Assembly (NCBI GenBank): GCA_002506645.1
Contig: DAXY01000123.1
Coordinates: 13,196 to 19,819 of the forward strand
Length of the DNA stretch: 6,624 nucleotides
Source of the DNA: Vulcanisaeta distributa
GTDB taxonomy: Archaea > Thermoproteota > Thermoprotei > Thermoproteales > Thermocladiaceae
Direction of reading: 5' to 3'
Shown here in pieces: positions 4,392-6,624 of the stretch; the stretch's first letter is position 1, and every line of letters begins with the position of its first letter. The position numbers and the translations under genes are program-made. Below the pieces are notes generated by a model. It was not told where the DNA came from. It saw nothing but the letters and a program-made list of their open reading frames with translations, and ran no database searches.

Positions 4392-5192
4392 ATGAGTAGG
4401 GTTGGCCAGGCCGAGGCCTGGAGGAGGGTTAGGAACGTGCTTGAGATGAGTGATTTGGTACTTGAGGTTATTGATTCTAGGGATCCCGTGGAGACCAGGA
4501 ATAGGAGGGTTGAGGAGTTGTTGAGTAAGTTGGGTAAGCCGTTGATAATAGTTATAAATAAGGCCGACCTCGTGCCCATCGAGGTTCTTAAGGAGTGGAA
4601 AGAATACCTCGAGCGTGAGCACCCCACGGTATTCATAAGCGCGAAGAACAGGCTGGGTACTAGGAAATTGATCGTTAGTATTAAATTGCATGCACCGAGA
4701 CTGCCCGTAAGGGTCTCCGTGGTTGGTTACCCAAACGTGGGTAAGTCAACAATAATTAATTACCTGAAGGGCAGGCACGTGGCTGAGACCAGCCCAATAC
4801 CTGGCTGGACAATCGGCGAGCAGGTGGTTAGAGCTAAGCAATGGCTCATGGTGATTGACACACCTGGCGTAATACCGCCGGAGGAGGTTAATGACGAGGC
4901 GCTTCTCGTCATTAAGGGCGCCATAGACCCATCCAAGCTCGAGGACCCCGTCCCACCGGCGGTAAAGTTAATAATGAGGGTTAAGTCCCTCAACCCTAAG
5001 GCGTTTATGGATAGGTACGGTGTCGATGCGGAGGACCCAATGGAACTCCTGGAATTAATTGGCAGGAGGAGGGGGCTACTATTGAAGGGAGGTAAGGTTA
5101 ACATTAGGGAGGCAGCCATAGCAGTGATTAGGGACTGGATCCTCGGCAAGTTAACCTATTACTATAGGCCTGGGGTGATTGGTAATGCCTAA
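4392..5192 (+). CDS. Circularly permuted GTPase, YlqF/RbgA–Lsg1–Nog2 type
   Basis: The G motifs come in permuted order: G4 NKAD (residues 56-59), G5 SAK (83-85), G1 GYPNVGKST (112-120), G2 PGWT (137-140) and G3 DTPG (156-159). An early DSRDP (28-32) is another hallmark of this family. Known members (RbgA, Lsg1, Nog2, Nug1) assist large ribosomal subunit assembly. Archaeal members are presumed to do the same, so the role here is inferred. The C-terminal 100 residues are helical, and residues 224-235 (GRRRGLLLKGGK) are basic, as expected for an RNA-contacting part. G2 has Trp where most members have Thr or Tyr (PGTT, PGYT). At 266 residues it is a compact member. It overlaps the next gene by eight bases, so the two are probably co-translated. 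The start at ATG 4392 is backed by GAGGT. Confidence 0.88.
   Translation: MSRVGQAEAWRRVRNVLEMSDLVLEVIDSRDPVETRNRRVEELLSKLGKPLIIVINKADLVPIEVLKEWKEYLEREHPTVFISAKNRLGTRKLIVSIKLHAPRLPVRVSVVGYPNVGKSTIINYLKGRHVAETSPIPGWTIGEQVVRAKQWLMVIDTPGVIPPEEVNDEALLVIKGAIDPSKLEDPVPPAVKLIMRVKSLNPKAFMDRYGVDAEDPMELLELIGRRRGLLLKGGKVNIREAAIAVIRDWILGKLTYYYRPGVIGNA
5174..5179 (+). promoter_or_regulatory. Internal Shine-Dalgarno GGTGAT for the primase-like gene
   Basis: GGTGAT lies within the last codons of the GTPase gene, five bases before the ATG at 5185. It selects that ATG over the TTG at 5179, which overlaps the motif itself. Confidence 0.65.
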
Positions 5193-6084
5193 GAGACTTA
5201 CGCCCATGGTGCTAAAGCCCCCCGTTAGGCCCCTTAAGTACTATGACATTGTTGGCGATTTAATGATTAACTTCCTAACGAATAGGAGGGTAGCCATTAT
5301 TAAGCAGGTAAATGATGCGGCGACATTAATGACCAGGGTTAGGCATGAGGATGGGAGTAAACTACCAATTATTATTAATAATAAGGATGAGTTGATTAGG
5401 TACGTCAAGGCCGGTGGTATCGACTTCATGGCCTCCGTAAGCGCTGCGTTGTCTAAGGATATCGATATTGCAATAATAGACGTTAAGGGCGGTAGGAGGG
5501 TTTGGATGTTTGATAGGGGTTTGGAGCTCATGGACCTGGTGGTTACGGCAGTGCGCGCGGTCTTTGAGTACGTTGGTTTGGTAAGTAATGCCGTAGTATT
5601 TGACGGAATGAATGGGTTTAAGGTGATTGCATCATTATCGAGGGAGGTCAGTAGTGAGGAGATGAAGGCCTTCACAAATCTAGTGGGTGAGGTCGTGAAT
5701 AGGAGTTTGAAGTCTTTCGATCTATTTCAAGCATACGGCAACGATATAATAATTGGGGGCAACACAATGCTCAAGGTTAGGATGTACAGGGTACCACTTT
5801 CGCTACACTGGTCAACGAAGCTATCGGCAATACCTGTTGCTAGGGTTTACGACTTCCTAACCATCCATGCCGACCCCTCAAACGTGATTAAGCACGTGGA
5901 AACGATTAGGAAGTTACTCGAACCACTGCTCGTGAGGAACCCCGTGGACTCCCTCACCGACGTAGTAAATAGGTGGGTGAATAATGATTACGAATTAATT
6001 TATTACATTAAGGGTGCTATTAGAAGTAGAATTAAACATGGCGATGGCAATACGAGATTAGAAATTGATAGAGAAAACCTTTAA
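5185..6084 (+). CDS. Primase/LigD-polymerase (AEP) superfamily-like protein, apparently catalytically inactive
   Basis: I read this 299-residue protein as a distant member of the archaeo-eukaryotic primase superfamily (PriS, LigD polymerase). RVPLSLHWSTKLSAIPV (202-218) matches the RxPxSLHxKTGLxxxPV signature of small primase subunits. IDIAIIDVKGG (93-103) aligns with PDRLVFDLDPG of LigD, and FDGMNGFKV (139-147) with TSGGKGLHV. In these alignments the second metal-binding Asp is K101 and the motif II His is K146; D99 is kept, and D187 might be the third acid. DELIRYVKAGGIDFMASVS (68-86) also resembles the LigD region before motif I. It would therefore bind nucleic acid or a partner rather than polymerise. 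There are no cysteines and no Zn motif. It is coupled to the GTPase by an 8-base overlap, which hints at RNA or ribosome work. The fold assignment rests on motifs by eye. An unrelated archaeal family remains possible. Confidence 0.5.
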   Translation: MPKRLTPMVLKPPVRPLKYYDIVGDLMINFLTNRRVAIIKQVNDAATLMTRVRHEDGSKLPIIINNKDELIRYVKAGGIDFMASVSAALSKDIDIAIIDVKGGRRVWMFDRGLELMDLVVTAVRAVFEYVGLVSNAVVFDGMNGFKVIASLSREVSSEEMKAFTNLVGEVVNRSLKSFDLFQAYGNDIIIGGNTMLKVRMYRVPLSLHWSTKLSAIPVARVYDFLTIHADPSNVIKHVETIRKLLEPLLVRNPVDSLTDVVNRWVNNDYELIYYIKGAIRSRIKHGDGNTRLEIDRENL

Positions 6085-6086
6085 AG
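6079..6086 (+). promoter_or_regulatory. TATA box CTTTAAAG embedded in the stop of the primase-like gene
   Basis: The palindromic CTTTAAAG includes the TAA at 6082-6084 and is preceded by an A-rich GAGAAAA that could act as a BRE. It predicts transcription from about 6108, only some five bases before the ATG at 6114. The last gene may therefore have its own promoter. Confidence 0.5.
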
Positions 6087-6103
6087 TAAGCCTTAGCTCC
6101 TTA

Positions 6104-6109
6104 GGTGAT
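6104..6109 (+). promoter_or_regulatory. Shine-Dalgarno GGTGAT for the last gene
   Basis: GGTGAT ends four bases before the ATG at 6114. It would be used on read-through messages from the GTPase operon. A transcript started from the TATA box at 6079-6086 would largely lack it. Confidence 0.5.
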
Positions 6110-6113
6110 TACA

Positions 6114-6624
6114 ATGAGGAATGTGATAATAGTATTCATAGTAATTGGCATAATAATACTCATAATGTCAAATATAAGGGTTGCATTACCAATAACCAAC
6201 GCCACAACGCCAAATTTTGACGAAATCATCAACGTAACACCTGGACTAAGGCTAATAATAAGCGACAAAAATGGTTCACTAACATTAATACCAATAAGGG
6301 GTTATTCAATGTTTATAGATACTATTGATTACTTATCGCCAATATTTGTCTTTGTTGGAATAATAATCTCAATAGTATTACTAATAATGAGGGGTAAACA
6401 GAGCATTGACGTCTCAGACCCACTATTCTTTGGCATAATCCTAATGCTTATTGTAGCCCTCGCCTTTGCACTACCCATACCAATACAGGTATACGTAGGT
6501 GGGGAGTCGACCACGCAATCAATGCTCATTGGCGTCAACGCCTACGTAGGGTTCTCATCAATAACCTACCTAATAAGCACGGTATTACTCATAATTAGTA
6601 CTTGGCTCTACAGCGGGGGGATGA
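6114..6624 (+). CDS. Four-helix membrane protein, unknown function, 3' partial
   Basis: The frame is open from the ATG at 6114 to the window's end (170 residues, no stop). Hydrophobic helices are at about 4-18, 74-92, 104-122 and 146-166. The 50-residue loop after helix 1 carries three sequons (N29, N40, N53), so it is probably outside the cell, with the MRGKQ loop (92-96) inside by the positive-inside rule. Helix 1 could alternatively be a cleaved signal peptide, given the ALP at 24-26. Isoleucine codons are mostly ATA. I recognise no family and assign no function. It follows the primase-like gene by 29 bases and has both a TATA box and a Shine-Dalgarno, so it may be transcribed alone or with its neighbours. 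Confidence 0.75.
   Translation, partial: MRNVIIVFIVIGIIILIMSNIRVALPITNATTPNFDEIINVTPGLRLIISDKNGSLTLIPIRGYSMFIDTIDYLSPIFVFVGIIISIVLLIMRGKQSIDVSDPLFFGIILMLIVALAFALPIPIQVYVGGESTTQSMLIGVNAYVGFSSITYLISTVLLIISTWLYSGGM

Noticed and set aside
4356..4691. Minus-strand open frame of 111 codons opposite the GTPase
   Set aside because: It is a shadow of the GTPase coding sequence, whose G4 and G5 motifs lie there on the plus strand.
4760..5149. Minus-strand open frame of 129 codons
   Set aside because: It is antisense to the GTPase C-terminal half and has Ser/Leu-rich shadow composition.
5241..5675. Minus-strand open frame of 144 codons
   Set aside because: It is antisense to the primase-like gene. 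The plus-strand frame has a Shine-Dalgarno, operon coupling and family-like motifs.

Overview
The window looks like a chromosomal segment from a hyperthermophilic crenarchaeon, most likely of the Thermoproteales (Vulcanisaeta or Caldivirga-like). This is an inference from content and style, not from a database match. The archaeal marks are a V/A-type ATPase subunit D, a four-CPxCG Zn-ribbon protein, an N-glycosylation-rich extracytoplasmic protein, and a circularly permuted GTPase. In addition, several genes have a TATA-like box about 26-28 bases before the start codon (leaderless mRNAs), and others use a GGTGATT Shine-Dalgarno. Arginine is mostly AGG and isoleucine is often ATA. Coding is dense: no gap exceeds about 100 bases, and no tRNA, rRNA, insertion sequence or CRISPR array was seen.

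Left part (1-2037): a short two-helix MscS-type channel (+, possibly cut at its 5' end) abuts a TrkA/RCK-type nucleotide-sensing protein (-). Their two stop codons form the palindrome TGATCA. A palindromic TATA box then separates the TrkA-like gene from a divergent cytidine deaminase gene (+). A small Zn-ribbon protein (-) converges on the deaminase.

Middle part (2061-4331): a membrane-anchored, heavily sequon-bearing protein (+) appears to be a DsbA/thioredoxin-fold protein that has lost its CxxC. It overlaps tail to tail with a SpoIIM/DUF95 membrane protein (-). Ahead of the SpoIIM gene is an apparently leaderless 32-residue small ORF whose end overlaps the SpoIIM start. V/A-ATPase subunit D (-) lies upstream of that, away from the other ATPase subunits.

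Right part (4345-6624): a circularly permuted ribosome-assembly-type GTPase (+) is translationally coupled to a 299-residue protein that I read as a primase/LigD-polymerase (AEP) superfamily member with replaced catalytic residues. A four-helix membrane protein (+) runs off the right edge.

The most interesting items are the apparently inactive AEP-like protein coupled to the GTPase, the CxxC-less DsbA-like exoprotein, and the unlisted small ORF that seems to own the promoter for the SpoIIM gene. I saw no defence system or mobile element.
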